A DNA stretch of 64,000 nt, from positions 42,131,474 through 42,195,473 of the forward strand of contig CP154957.1 in assembly GCA_039621445.1 (NCBI GenBank), given 5' to 3'. The position numbers and the translations under genes are program-made. How positions within the stretch are numbered: position 1 is the first letter of the stretch; the number at the start of each line of letters is the position of its first letter. The DNA is from Euglena gracilis (lineage: Eukaryota; Euglenida; Euglenophyceae; Euglenales). Below are positions 45,684-55,819 of the stretch, one piece after another. The notes beneath the pieces are model-generated. The model was given only the letters and a program-made list of their open reading frames with translations, was not told the origin of the DNA and did not search any database.

Positions 45684-46086
45684 AACTTCAGCAACGATAC
45701 GTGTCCTATCGGGCAGCTGCATAGAAACCCACTCCAGAACCAAGGCTGAGGAAATGGAAAAGGCATCAACCGCGTGCAGTCAGTCGTCCAAAGACAGCCG
45801 TTCCAAGGGCTTCCATAAGCTCCCATGGAACCCCACAGTCATTATAGGCAGCCGGTATAGAGCCACACTCCCCAAACTCTGCTACAACCAGTAGGTCCAC
45901 CACCGGTTGGCGGATACAGTTCGCACCGCCGCCAGGGAGTAGCACAAAGACCGTTCAGGAATGTTGTTGCGGTGAAGTACAAGATCACAAACTGCCTGTA
46001 ACCTCGCAGCATCTCCAGTTCTCGCTAAGCTCACCCTTCTCACCCTCCCACCAACCCTCCACTCCTCCGTACCTCGCACAACTTCT
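45684..46086. other. No gene recognised
   Basis: Unique-looking sequence between the run-bounded element and the microsatellite. Frames are short on plus; a minus frame continues into the microsatellite. Confidence 0.35.
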
Positions 46087-46112
46087 GTATATATATATAT
46101 ATATATATATAG

Positions 46113-46147
<35 letters not shown>

Positions 46148-46199
46148 ATATATACATACATACATATATATACACACACATATATATACACACATATAT

Positions 46200-46240
<41 letters not shown>
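46087..46240. repeat. (TA)n/(CA)n microsatellite
   Basis: Compound TA and CA/CATA units. Confidence 0.95.
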
Positions 46241-46461
46241 GCCTTACACCCCCGAACACGTCAAATCCAGTAGGCTGTGCCACTGGTCGGTGGACTCGGT
46301 TCACCCCACCACCGCTTCCGATCAGCCTCATTTCTTCTCACTTCTTCTGGGTGTCCATTTTTTCCCGCATGAAACACGCGGACAATCGAAAGCCGCTGGT
46401 GGGGTTAATACAAGTATCAAAGGCTGGTGCAGGTGGCCTGTATGGCCTGCAAAGGTCATGC

Positions 46462-46517
46462 AAAGGGGGTGCTACTCCCTGACCCCCCGTGACCCCCCCG
46501 TGACCCCCCCGTGACCC
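46462..46517. repeat. Solo end of the GTGACCCCCC family
   Basis: AAAGGGGGTGCTACTCCCTG followed by three GTGACCCCCC units and CGTGACCCG. No body and no second end. Confidence 0.65.
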
Positions 46518-46742
46518 GAGAATCGAGCCTTCAATTTTCATACAATGCATCAACCTTCATCACTTCAGCCTTTCTTTTCATTCATCATTTCAGCCTGCTT
46601 TTTGATGTAGGTGGCGGTTTTGGTCGCTTTTCATCAATTTTCTGGTTGAAACCGTCGAAAATTTGCCTTGACATGGTCAAAAAATGGAAAGAAATGCCAA
46701 GATTTGAGGTGAGAATTTTTCGACCCAAACAATGGCACTTTT

Positions 46743-48425
46743 TTGGCGTATGAATTTGACCCAAAATATGTCCCATTGGCAAAAGGGGAGATTGCGCAAG
46801 TAGGAAATAATTTCATGGCAAAAGGGGGGGAGGGGAAACATGAAATTTTTGTGGAAGAAAATTCCCCCCAAAAAACAGAAAAGAAACGTCCTCACCCCAC
46901 CTTCCATTTGGACAACCAAACCCCTTTTTGTCACTCGACGCCCAACGCACCTTCACACCCCAAAATGGCCAAAACATTTTTTCAAAATGGCCATATTGGG
47001 CCATTTTTTCAAAAATGGCTCAAAATGCATCCCGAAAAATGTGACGGTAAAGAAAATCCTAACAAAAATCCCTTTCAAAAAATGAAAAAAATGACTAATT
47101 TCGGACATAAAAATCACCCAAAAATGACCACTTTCGGACCAAAAAGCATTTGTTTGTTCAAAAATGGCCCAAAAATGGCCAGAAACGACCACTTTTTGGA
47201 CCCAAAAATCACCGAGTGCTGTTTTGAATTTCAGGCCACTGCATCCCAACCCATTTGCAATTTTTTCTACCTGTCCCCTCCCCCTCTCCTGGCAACAATT
47301 GTTCCAATGGCTGCTTCTCCTTTGCTGTGTTGCAACAAATTGTTTTTCAGCAAAGTCATCTGTTACACTCCTCCGAAATTTCCCAGTCCCATTTTGCTGC
47401 AAACTGTTCAGGTTCCATTCCAGTCTGCTCACAGTTTCATCCAATCTGTTGGTCCCAGATGCCCAAACTCCGAGCTTTTCCCTGGAACTCATGGTCCCAT
47501 TTTCCTCCAAAACCCTCGGGACAGTTTGTTGCAAGCACCTGGGACAACCACAAAAATTGTCGACTCCATTATGCGCCAGGCACCCCGTGAAATGCCGGTT
47601 GTACGGCCTGAGGGTCCCGAAACATTTGAGCCCCAACTTGTCAATCGCTCAAAAAATATGGAGATCAAAAAAATTCCCCTGTGTTTGGAGTTCGCCAAAC
47701 AGTGTCAACACCGGCAAGCATCTTATCCTGAGCTGGATGATTTCTTTGTTGCCTGGACGGGATGGGAGCTGGAACCCAGCCTGTTGTTCGATGAGGCGAG
47801 CGTCATTGAACAATGTGTGGCTCAACGTGCGCAGCAGTCGGGAAGCACCATCCCCCCCCCATTATGTACCTCCCCCCGGGAGGCCGAAACTGGGGGGGGG
47901 GTACATAATGGGGGGGAGGTACATAATGGGGGGGAGGTACACAATGGGGGGAATGGGGGGGAGGTTCACAATGGGCATGCCTGCGGATGCCGGGCGAGGT
48001 GCATTCCTTTTGGGACTGCTCCCCCCCATTATGTACCTCCCCCCCAGGGGGTACATAATGGGGGGTACATAATGGGGGGGGATGGTATGTTTGTTTCAGG
48101 GAATCGTTCGGCAACCTCTTTTCATACATACGTGAATGCCGTCGCTCGGGCAGTCCGCAAAACCACGACCAAGGGAGTTGTTTTGCAGAGCGCCAATTCC
48201 CCCCCCCCCGACCAACCCCCTCTGCCTCGTGCAGTGTCCCGACTGCCTATAAAACAGGACAAATGTGTTTTTTGTGGTGTTGCCATTCCCAAAAATCCAA
48301 ATCGTGTGGAGCTGAGGAAAGTGGTGTGTGACGCCTGCAGTTTGGCATACCATTTTCATTGCCAAGATTTGCGGCGACCACCAAAGTATGGCATTTTTTT
48401 GTGTAAAGTGTGTCATCTTCCATGA
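46743..48425 (+). CDS. Protein ending in a PHD zinc finger
   Basis: PHD fingers bind two zinc ions and usually read histone H3 tails in the nucleus. This 560-codon frame ends with CVFCGVAIPKNP, then VVCDACSLAYHFHCQDLRRP and LCKVC: Cys4-His-Cys3 spacing, about residues 508-557. Before it comes CQHRQASYPELDDFFVAWTG and LFDEASVIEQC, conserved in a damaged copy at 58735-59306, so that part is probably coding. Homology between the copies starts at 47684, so residues 1-313 may be upstream noncoding sequence that happens to be open; the true start is unknown. A C/G-run element (47847-48087) sits inside the frame without breaking it. Confidence 0.6.
   Translation: MAYEFDPKYVPLAKGEIAQVGNNFMAKGGEGKHEIFVEENSPQKTEKKRPHPTFHLDNQTPFCHSTPNAPSHPKMAKTFFQNGHIGPFFQKWLKMHPEKCDGKENPNKNPFQKMKKMTNFGHKNHPKMTTFGPKSICLFKNGPKMARNDHFLDPKITECCFEFQATASQPICNFFYLSPPPLLATIVPMAASPLLCCNKLFFSKVICYTPPKFPSPILLQTVQVPFQSAHSFIQSVGPRCPNSELFPGTHGPIFLQNPRDSLLQAPGTTTKIVDSIMRQAPREMPVVRPEGPETFEPQLVNRSKNMEIKKIPLCLEFAKQCQHRQASYPELDDFFVAWTGWELEPSLLFDEASVIEQCVAQRAQQSGSTIPPPLCTSPREAETGGGVHNGGEVHNGGEVHNGGNGGEVHNGHACGCRARCIPFGTAPPHYVPPPQGVHNGGYIMGGDGMFVSGNRSATSFHTYVNAVARAVRKTTTKGVVLQSANSPPPDQPPLPRAVSRLPIKQDKCVFCGVAIPKNPNRVELRKVVCDACSLAYHFHCQDLRRPPKYGIFLCKVCHLP
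47847..48087. mobile_element. C/G-run-bounded inverted element (ATTATGTACC type) inside the PHD ORF
   Basis: 241 bp with 24-bp inverted ends ACCATCCCCCCCCCATTATG / (other strand) the same. The end unit GGTACATAATGGGGGG is iterated three to four times on the left and twice on the right. It is missing from the second copy of the gene, together with flanking sequence. The ORF reads through it as Gly/His/Asn-rich sequence. MITE-like; target duplication not determinable. Confidence 0.78.
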
Positions 48426-48496
48426 CGTCTAACACTCCCTGTCGTACTGCTCAAAGGCAACCTCTGGCCGTTTCTTGTGTTGTAGAGTGCCCCCCT

Positions 48497-48975
48497 AGAC
48501 CTACCTAGTCTAGTCTAGTCTAGTCTAGACATACCTGGTCTAGGGAGGTTAGGCAGTACGGGGGGGGGGGGCTGCGGACCCCCCGGTGAATGTTCACCGG
48601 GGGGAGGGGGGGGGGTGCTTTCGGCGGTAAAGTTCACCGGTGAAGTTCACCGGTGAACTTCACCGTTTTGATGGTTGGGGATGAAATTTTCATGGGTGAA
48701 GTTTTGCTCCTTTCCTCTCAAAATGGTCATTTTGAGGTTGATGCTTCATGGAATTTTATCGAAATTTCCGAAAACTTGCCCAAAATGTCATTTTTTGGCC
48801 ATTTTTGGCCAAAAAGTGCTCTCTTGGTGAACTTCACCGGTGAAGTGCACCGATGGGTTAGGCAGAGGGGGGGGGTCCGGGACCCCCCGGTGAACTTTCA
48901 AACGGTGAACTTCACCATAGGGGGGGGGAGGGGAGGGGGTCAAAATGACCAAAGTCTACTGTCTGAACTCCTAGG
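48497..48975. mobile_element. TTCACCGGTGAA-type insertion downstream of the PHD gene
   Basis: Absent from the second PHD copy, where sequence equivalent to 48430-48496 continues directly into that equivalent to 48975-49020. It starts with CTAGTCTAGTCTAG repeats, contains stacked CACCGGTGAAGTTCACCGGT palindromes and two CCCCCCGGTGAA blocks next to G runs, and ends AGTCTACTGTCTGAACTCC. Ends are not clearly inverted. Confidence 0.6.
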
Positions 48976-49023
48976 GTAGAGGACCACTCAACCTCTCGCC
49001 CTTATTTTCATGACAGCGATTTT

Positions 49024-49175
49024 TTGATTGCCACAGATTTTTTGATTGCCACAGATGCCCTAATGGAAAACGTGTCATTGCCACAGATGCTTTTATGGAA
49101 AACGTGGCATTGCCACAGGTGCCCTAATGGAAAACGTGTCATTGCCACAAATGCCCTGATGAAAAACGTGTTCAT
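49024..49175 (+). repeat. 32-bp minisatellite (ATTGCCACAGATGCCC)
   Basis: About five units of ATTGCCACAGATGCCCTAAT followed by GGAAAACGTGTC. The same unit, on the opposite strand, follows the second PHD copy at 58420-58575 and also precedes it at 59503-59650. Followed by CAGGCAGGCATTTGGCGGGC, which likewise recurs at 58380-58410 and 59715-59740. Confidence 0.88.
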
Positions 49176-49229
49176 GACCACGAATTTCAGGCAGGCATTT
49201 GGCGGGCTGAACACGTTTTTAAAGTCAGT

Positions 49230-51250
49230 GCCAACCACATGCAATGGCTTGGGCAGCAGCAGTACCCAGCATGCAAAACGGACTCTTTTGCCGTCTGCCG
49301 AATTTAGGGTTGTGCCTGAAAAAATAAATGAAATTTTCATTGAAAAAATTCAATTGAAAATTGAAAAATATATTTTTTATGTTTCAAACTTGAAAAATAT
49401 CATTTCCTTTTACACATATGTTGGCAGCTAACAGACAAGAAATGTCAAGTTTTCTTCCGCAAAAGGATGCCGTGACGTGTGAATATCTGTGCAAATGATT
49501 AACACTTGAGACCCTTGGGCCATCCAACACCAGTGCAAACCGCAAAGGGGGTGTTCCCCCCGCATCCCCCCCCCCCCCGCGTCCTCCCCCCGCGTCCCGG
49601 ATTTTGACCAGGCACATTTTTCGTATTTTTTCTACACAAATTTGATTGACATCAAAGATAACGTGTGGGAGTAGTTGGGCCGCAGTTGCCCCCGGAGCCT
49701 AGGTACACGGGGGGGGGGGGGGGGGGCTGGGAACCCCCCGTTCACTTCCAAAATGAACTGGACATGTTGCCTTCCCGGAGTGGGGGGGGGGTACGGCGCT
49801 GAAAGCGCCGATTTTTTTTTGAAAAGTGCCTTAATTGGTGCACTCCCATCGTTCTGGTTTTCGGCCAAAGTGAACAAGTACGGCCAGGTACACGGGGGTG
49901 TACCTGGCCGTACTACCCCTGCAGCACGGGTGCACCAACCCCTGTTCACTTCCGAAGTTAACCGAACAAGGGGGGGAGGGAGGGTTCCGGGTTTTTTTCC
50001 CCATTAGCCCTGCTAGCAGAACCCCCGGGGGGTCTGCAGAATTTACATGGCCATGGGTCTTTGTTGGTGTGTCATTTCATTGGAGTGTAGAAGCAAATCA
50101 CAATTTTGAACTGAAATTCAGCCCACACAAAGGCACATTAGAAGCCTTACAACCTCCACCCATAGGGTTGGTCAAATTCATTTCCCAGATGCATGCGTTG
50201 ACAATAGGATTTCCTTTACGGCTCAAGAACAAGGAACAAAGATCACCTTCCCAAATTGGGAACAGCGCCGTCAAATTTTTCAAAATATTTTTAAATTTTT
50301 CATGAAATTTTTCAATTGAATTGAAAAATATTTTATTTTTCCAGTCCAGGCACAACCCGAATTTTGGTGCCTCTTGCGTTGGAATGTTGGAATGGTACGG
50401 AACCTTCAAACAACTCCACCTTACTTTGTCCGAAATGCCATGGTCAGCTTGATGTCTCTGGTCACCACTTGCTCTGCTGCAAATAACGTGACCCCCCCCC
50501 ATTTGTCACCCCCCACCTAATAGTCGCCCCCCCCCTTGGGGGGGCGACAATTAGGGGGGGGGGTTACCCATGGACCCATGGACATGTAGGGTAAATTGAG
50601 TAACCCCCCCCCCCGCTCCGCTCCGAACAAAGGCGGCCACCCCCCCCCCCACCCGCCTCAGGACAAAGGCGGCCACCCCCCCCACCTTTCTTGATATAGA
50701 AAGTGCACTGCGGGGTGCCGGACTCCCCCCTCCTCTGACGAACCCAACAATGAACTTCACTGGTGACGTTCACCACAAGAGCACTTTTTTGGTCAAAAAT
50801 AGTCAAAAATGGCATTTGCGGCAAGGTTTCGGGGGTCTCGGGACCCCCCTGTTCACTTCCAAAGTGAACTGAACAAGGGCTCCTGGAGGTTCGGCACGTC
50901 TGACGAGCATTTTTGCCGTGCCAAGGGGGTCAGTCCCCTAGGGGGGGGGGGGTCCATCATGGCGGACAGCCGGAATTTCCCAAAGGAAACTTCATTGGTA
51001 TGGTTCAGCATGCCGTGCCGAGGGGGTTGGCCGGGTCCCCATTTTGCCATGCCGAGGGGGTCCGACCACCAGGGGGGGGGGGGGTGGCTGCCGAACCTCC
51101 CCTGGGGAACCAGCACCGCAAAAAAACAGCCAAAAAATCATCTACAATCGGGGGGGTCGGGGCATCTGAGCTTCCATGAGACCCAGACCCCAAGAACCAT
51201 GCCTTTTAAAGTGTTTCCTGGAGTCCCCCGATTGGCCCCCCCCCCCCCCC
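49230..51250. other. Repeat debris with G/C-run hairpins; no gene
   Basis: Contains a solo GGGGGTGTTCCCCCCGCATCC end (49545-49606), a cluster around GTTCACTTCCAAAATGAACTGG (49735 and again 50845), an 18-G run near 49710, a CGACTATTAGG/CGACAATTAGG-flanked C/G hairpin at 50520-50555, and tandem AAAGGCGGCCACCCCCC (50625-50690). 49898-50305 is open on plus, without motif. Confidence 0.5.
49878..49913. repeat. Perfect 16-bp-arm hairpin
   Basis: GTACGGCCAGGTACAC, loop GGGG, then GTGTACCTGGCCGTAC. It sits inside the GTTCACTT repeat block. Confidence 0.95.
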
Positions 51251-51254
51251 GATA

Positions 51255-51490
51255 GTGTCCCATACCCTCCCTGTGGTTGAGGCGGGTATGGGGACACTCT
51301 TGGAGGAGGCATGGTACATTGATACAACGGGCAAGGAGCGCATGAAGCGTCCTCGGCCGATGCCCCCGCCAGACCTCATGACGCCGCCGTCATCCCCAAC
51401 TCTGGTAGAATTCTCCCAATTGGCAATCTCCCGATCGTTCTACACATTTCATCCAACTGTGATTTGTCCTTCAGTCTGCGTCTGGCCGTT
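51255..51490 (+). other. Possible exon, unassigned
   Basis: The plus frame LLEEAWYIDTTGKERMKRPR then PPPDLMTPPSSPTLVEFSQL has normal-looking codon use and lacks homopolymers, unlike its surroundings. Proline-rich linker followed by a hydrophobic patch. No family match. A GTGTCCCATACC / GGTATGGGGACAC inverted pair overlaps its start. Confidence 0.3.
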
Positions 51491-51719
51491 GGGGTGACGG
51501 CAGTACAGTTGGGGTTTTTTGGGGACCCCCCCTCCCCCCCCCTGTACAGTTGGGATTTTCACCCCCCCCCCCTAGATGCTGAGTCTCCAACCTCAGTGTG
51601 CACATGTAGAGTCATATTTATGACATTTGTTATTTTCCCGTTTCTCTCGCAGGGGGTTAAAACCCCTTGGGATGGCAAAATGGGTACCTCCACCAGTGAA
51701 GAAGTAATGGGGGAGAGAT

Positions 51720-51822
51720 CATGCTTGTGCTTACCAACCGGGGGGGGGTGCTATAGGGTGCCTGCCCCTAGCAGGCACACCCCCCCCCCCCGGGGGGGAT
51801 AGGGGTCCGGGGGGGGGGGGGG
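51720..51822 (-). mobile_element. Partial copy of the 11442-11756 MITE
   Basis: Begins CATGCTTGTGCTTACCAACC and continues with CTATAGGGTGCCTGCCCCTA and GCAGGCACACC, the reverse-complement order of 11650-11756. Broken off in a G run at 51822. Confidence 0.75.
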
Positions 51823-52378
51823 TATGTATATATATGGGGGAGCACGCCGTCGGCCAGCTGTCGGCCAGCCGTGTGACTCACAGGAAAATGACCTGAGCCA
51901 CAGCCTTGCAATGCAGAAACAATTTCGCCGCCAATCTCCCTTCAAGGTCATGTTCATCGTTGGTGGAGGCTACATTTTTGCCCTTTTGAAGTCATTTTTC
52001 GTCAATTTTTGTCAATTTTGCCAATTCTGGACTTTTTTGACCAATTTTGACCATTTCAGCCTTTTTTTTGGGTCATTCTACAATCATTGTGAAGGGTTAT
52101 TTGCCTACATATTATTCGAATGACTAAAAAATGCTCAGCTGGTGTTCCACTGGCAAAATTACCTAATAATGGACGAAGATACCTAATAATGGACAAAAAA
52201 AGGCTCAAATATTGTGTGAAATGGTTTCAAGTGACCCAAAATTGTAGCCCCTCTTGTAGAATTTGAAAGATAATTCAAAACGCTCATCCGGAATTAAGAT
52301 TTGGCACCCAACATGAAGCATTTGCACACCAAATTTTGGCATTAGGTGCTGAAACTAAGCAATTTTCACCCCGAAATA

Positions 52379-52541
52379 CCCCCCCCCCTTATTGTCCCAC
52401 CGACCTACCCCCAGGAGGCCCGACCGGACAACATGGGGGGGGGACAATATGGGAGTACCAAAGGAATTTCATTGGCCGAGCCAAAAAAACCCCCCGTCGG
52501 CCGGGGCAGAGGGAAAATATGGGGGGGGACAATATGGGGGG
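52379..52541. mobile_element. C/G-run-bounded element (TTATTGTCCC class A), copy 1
   Basis: 163 bp. C run then TTATTGTCCCACCGACCT; ends GGGGACAATATGGGGGG. The end unit GGGGACAATATGG is doubled on each side. Inside, ACCAAAGGAATTTCATTGGC and CCCCCGTCGGCCGGGGC are shared with the copy at 60554-60726. TA flanks both ends. No coding capacity. Confidence 0.85.
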
Positions 52542-52559
52542 TATACATTTGCCACTCAT

Positions 52560-52740
52560 GCCAGCCAAAATTGTGCATTTTCCACATGAAAACGGGATTT
52601 TACACAAAATTAGGCATTTGCCACTCAAAATTAGGAATTTACACATGAAATTTGGAATTCCCTCCTCAAAATTAGGAATTTGCCTCTCAAAATTCGGAAC
52701 TGGCAGGCCAAATTAGGCATTTGCTACCCATGTGAGATAG
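52560..52740 (+). repeat. Periodic AAATTAGGAATTTG units
   Basis: Seven or so diverged units spaced 20-27 bp (AAATTAGGCATTTGCCACTC, AAATTAGGAATTTACACATG, and so on). The same core recurs within the GTGACCCCCC/GACGCGGGG elements at 45.5, 54.6 and 56.7 kb. Confidence 0.7.
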
Positions 52741-52794
52741 ACAACCTGACCCGGCTTCCGTCACGCCGTCGGCCAGCCGTCGGCCAGCCGTGTG

Positions 52795-52804
52795 CTCCCC
52801 CTAT

Positions 52805-52837
<33 letters not shown>

Positions 52838-53114
52838 CTTATATATATATATATATCTAATAATAATAATAGTATATATATATATAATATATACTAATAT
52901 AATATTATATTATAATTATATATCTATAATTATAATAGTATATATAATAATAATAATAATATAGATATATCTATATATATAATATATCTCTCTCTTTTTT
53001 ATTTATATATGTATATATATATATGTGTATATGTATATATATATGTATGTATATGTATATATACATATATCTACACACACATACAAATAAAAAAATTGAA
53101 ACACACACACACAC

Positions 53115-53156
<42 letters not shown>

Positions 53157-53211
53157 ATATATATATATATATATATCTATATATATATATATATCTATAT
53201 ATATATATATA
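52795..53211. repeat. TA/CA/TAA compound microsatellite
   Basis: About 400 bp of TA, TAA, ATC and ACACAC units, split from 53738-53892 by the inserted DDE element. Confidence 0.97.
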
Positions 53212-53600
53212 CAGCGTCACCCCGATCTCCCCCCCCCCCCCCAATAATTCCCCCCCCCCTTTTTGGCCAATTTTCGGAATCCTGGTGTGGTCCAAAAAAC
53301 AGCTGAATAATTCCCCCCCCAGAAAAAATTGGAATGCCAGTTGTGGTGACAGACACGAAGAGTTGGAACTCATTCTCTTCACAAACAGGTACAACCAGGT
53401 GCAACCTCCGGGAATGACCATAACACGGATTCTGTTGGCCCAGCACCAGTCCAAGACTTCACGATCCGTCTGCCCTGGGCCAGAGTCCCACATCAACACA
53501 ATGTCTTGGTTTTCCGGGTATAGCTGGCGGATCCACTTCACATAGAAAAATGCCAAATCTTTGTTCCACCAGGGTTAAAATGGATACAATTTTGGGACAG
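53155..53600 (-). pseudogene. DDE transposase fragment (pogo/Tc1-mariner-like)
   Basis: The minus frame reads [20 protein letters not shown], then [20 protein letters not shown] and [16 protein letters not shown]. This is the DDE-1 pattern W-I ... D-x-x-x-x-x-x-x-E-V ... P-G-G-x-T-x-x-L-Q; the first Asp is present, but the Q-P-L-D that follows T in the family is altered, and sequence after it is not transposase-like. The N-terminal and C-terminal parts are missing. It lies inside the inverted ends at 53212-53736, so it is the residue of that element's own enzyme. Confidence 0.7.
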
Positions 53601-53734
53601 TGGAAATCAAAGGCAATACCGCGAAAAGAGTTCAAAATACACAACCAGTCCAAAAAACAGCTGAATATTTCCCCCTCCCTCAAATTTTTGGAATTTTGGC
53701 TGCCCAAGGGGGGGGAAATTGATCGGGGTGACGC

Positions 53735-53736
<2 letters not shown>
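53212..53736 (-). mobile_element. TA-inserting DDE transposon, internally deleted
   Basis: 525 bp. Ends CAGCGTCACCCCGATC, perfect 16-bp inverted repeats, flanked by TA on both sides (53210-53211, 53737-53738) within a TA microsatellite, as expected for the Tc1/mariner/pogo superfamily. Carries a transposase fragment and a duplicated AAAAAACAGCTGAATA word (53297 and 53653). C runs adjoin the left repeat and a G run the right. Confidence 0.85.
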
Positions 53737-53737
<1 letters not shown>

Positions 53738-53811
<74 letters not shown>

Positions 53812-53892
53812 GTATATGTATATGTATATATATACATATATATGTATATATACACACACATATATATACATATATATGTGTGTGCATATATG
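53738..53892. repeat. (TG)n/(TA)n microsatellite
   Basis: Right continuation of the 52795-53211 microsatellite. Confidence 0.96.
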
Positions 53893-54490
53893 TGGGAAGG
53901 GGATCTTGGGGGGGGTGCGCCGTTTTTAGGAGGACGCGCCATTTCCACTGCAGTGTGGGCAAAAAAAGGCTTTTTTTCAAATTCTTTGAAAAGGCCATTT
54001 TTGGTGATTTTTTGGCGATCTTTGAAGGAAATGATGCTGCAAAAAAATCAGTACAATTGTTTTGGGTCACTGTGCAAGGGAGACCAGGTAATCCAATGGG
54101 GTCCAAAGAACCCCCCCCCTCCCGATCCAGTACAAATGATCCAACTTGATAAGGAAATACTCAAAATATCAACAATGTTTTAATGTTTTAATTTTATGTT
54201 TAATGTTTTAGAATACAAATGTCCCCAAAAACTGCCAAAAATTACCAAATTCACAATTAAAAGCCGATCCACTAGCCAAGTTTTTATCTAGGTTGCAACA
54301 GGTTTATCCAGGCGTTGGTTGGGGGTGGGTTGGCATGGCGAGGGGGTGTGGGTCTGTGGCCAGGGCTGGAAAGAAGTTAGAAGAAGAAGTTAAACTTCAA
54401 CCTGACTTCAACTTCAACATCTGTTCAACATCTGTTCAACCTCAATACTTTCCTCTCCATGGAAACAAACACAAACAAAAAAGGCTCCAA
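53893..54490. other. No gene recognised
   Basis: Short imperfect repeats (TTTTAATGTTTTAATTTTATG near 54180) only. Confidence 0.4.
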
Positions 54491-54496
54491 TTCATC

Positions 54497-54868
54497 GGGG
54501 GTGTCTGGGACGCGGGGGGGACGCGGGGGGGGACGCGGGGGGGGGACGCGGGGGAGACGCCATTTTTGGGACAGTGAAATTAGGAATTTGCTGCGAGAAA
54601 ATTTTGGCCAAATTAGGATTCTACCACAACAAATTAGGACAAACCCACTCCAAATTAGGAATCACCCACCGCAAGTTAGGAATCACCCACACCAAATTAG
54701 GAATCACCAACCTCAAATTTGCCTGAAATTAGGAATCAGCCTCCTAAATTTGGCTGTCTCGAGAACAAAATTTTGGTTCCAAAGTGGGACGCGGGGGGGA
54801 CGCGGGGGGGGGGACGCGGGGGGGACGCGGGGGTGGGGACGCGGGGGGGACGCGGGGGAGAAACCCCC
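54497..54868. mobile_element. GTGAC/GCGTC family element, copy 2 (GACGCGGGG variant)
   Basis: 372 bp. Starts GGGGGTGTCTGGGACGCGGG and ends GGGGGAGAAACCCCC; ATC flanks both ends (54494-54496, 54869-54871), a 3-bp duplication. GACGCGGGGGG is iterated four times at the left and six at the right. The body is a run of AAATTAGGAATCACCCAC-type units every 21-30 bp. Same layout, opposite orientation, as 45345-45679. Confidence 0.82.
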
Positions 54869-54871
54869 ATC

Positions 54872-55587
54872 CAAATGTGCCCCGAGGAGTGGTTTTTGGG
54901 AAGAGATGGTCAGATTTGCCAAAAAGACAGGGCAGTGTCGTGCAATTCAAGTGCGACTTCAGGCGGATCATCAGCCTCCAAATGCAATCAAGGGTTCTTT
55001 TTTCCCTTTCTAAACCACACAACAAGGAGTTGGTTAGCACACAAAAAAGCACCACATGCCAAGGAAGGCACAGTTCTACGCGCATCGGATAAAAAAAAAC
55101 CCACAAAAAAAGATGACCAAAAGCGAGATGAAGCATGGCACCCTGCAAAAAGAAATGCGGGTGAACCTTGCGTCCAAACGTGTGACAGGATTTGATCTCC
55201 CCGAAAATGCAAAGTGCGGGGAAAAACCCTTGGACCTTGGGAATAATGATATTGCACAGCTTCACGCAGCAGGAGGAATGAGGGAGGCATCCCCAAAGTG
55301 CAAAAGGTTAAACCTCACAAACAATGCAGCTTGGACAATTTTATCTTTCCAGCTTCCCATATTCCGGGAAAGGTGGTTTACTCAGAGGGGTAGGTCGTCC
55401 AGTTGATGGACCCCCTGGTTTTGTTGACTTCGATGGTCCGCCGTGCCCCCCCCCCCAAGTTCCCAATTCCCCAAAATCCAATGAAAAAAGTGTTGGAAAA
55501 AGGCCTAAAAAAGTCCACAGTCGAAGTCAACTTGCGGGGTTGAGCCAACACCCTCCTTGTGCCTCAAAAACACATTCTACTACAAAA
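54872..55587. other. No gene recognised
   Basis: Open frames on both strands (plus 55056-55406, minus 54744-55265) overlap and neither has a motif. The composition is more even than nearby repeats, so an unrecognised exon cannot be excluded. Confidence 0.3.
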
Positions 55588-55702
55588 AAGGGGTGGCGGA
55601 CGCCGGTTCTGTCCAAAACCCGGCGTTCCGGACGCCGGTTCCGTCCGAAGGATGGCGTCCGGAACGCCGGGTTTTGGACAGAACCGGCGTCCGCCACCCC
55701 TT
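55588..55702. repeat. 115-bp palindrome (GACGCCGGTTCTGTCC family)
   Basis: Perfect or near-perfect arms of 49 bp: AAGGGGTGGCGGACGCCGGT ... AACGCCGGGTTTTGGACAGA ... ACCCCTT around GGTTCCGTCCGAAGGAT. Related pieces follow at 55725-55760 and form another palindrome at 56407-56475. Confidence 0.93.
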
Positions 55703-55819
55703 GTTTAAAGCGGCGTTTTAGAGACGCCGGGTTCAGGACAGAACCGGCGTCCCCAACCTTCAGTCAAAGGACACTCCCAGGACCAATCTCCGACCACTGA
55801 TCTGCAATGTCACGCCACT

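Larger units (their letters stand above)
51836..52794. mobile_element. GGGGGAGCACG-ended element in TATA microsatellite
   Basis: Ends TATATGGGGGAGCACG and (other strand) TATATAGGGGGAGCACACGG are inverted, while GCCGTCGGCCAGC repeats just inside are in direct orientation at both ends. Both sides are TATA/TACATA microsatellite, so the target duplication is unreadable. It contains the class-A element at 52379-52541 and, on both sides of that, AAATTAGGAATTTG-type units (52270-52740). Confidence 0.6.

Noticed and set aside
47803-48129. Minus-strand His/Pro-rich ORF
   Set aside because: It is the reverse translation of the iterated GTACATAATGGGGG units of the run-bounded element.
52560-52740. CRISPR-like periodic repeats (AAATTAGGAATTTG)
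   Set aside because: Units are short, diverged and variably spaced, with no constant repeat/unique spacer pattern, and the setting is eukaryotic; better explained as the body of a mobile element.
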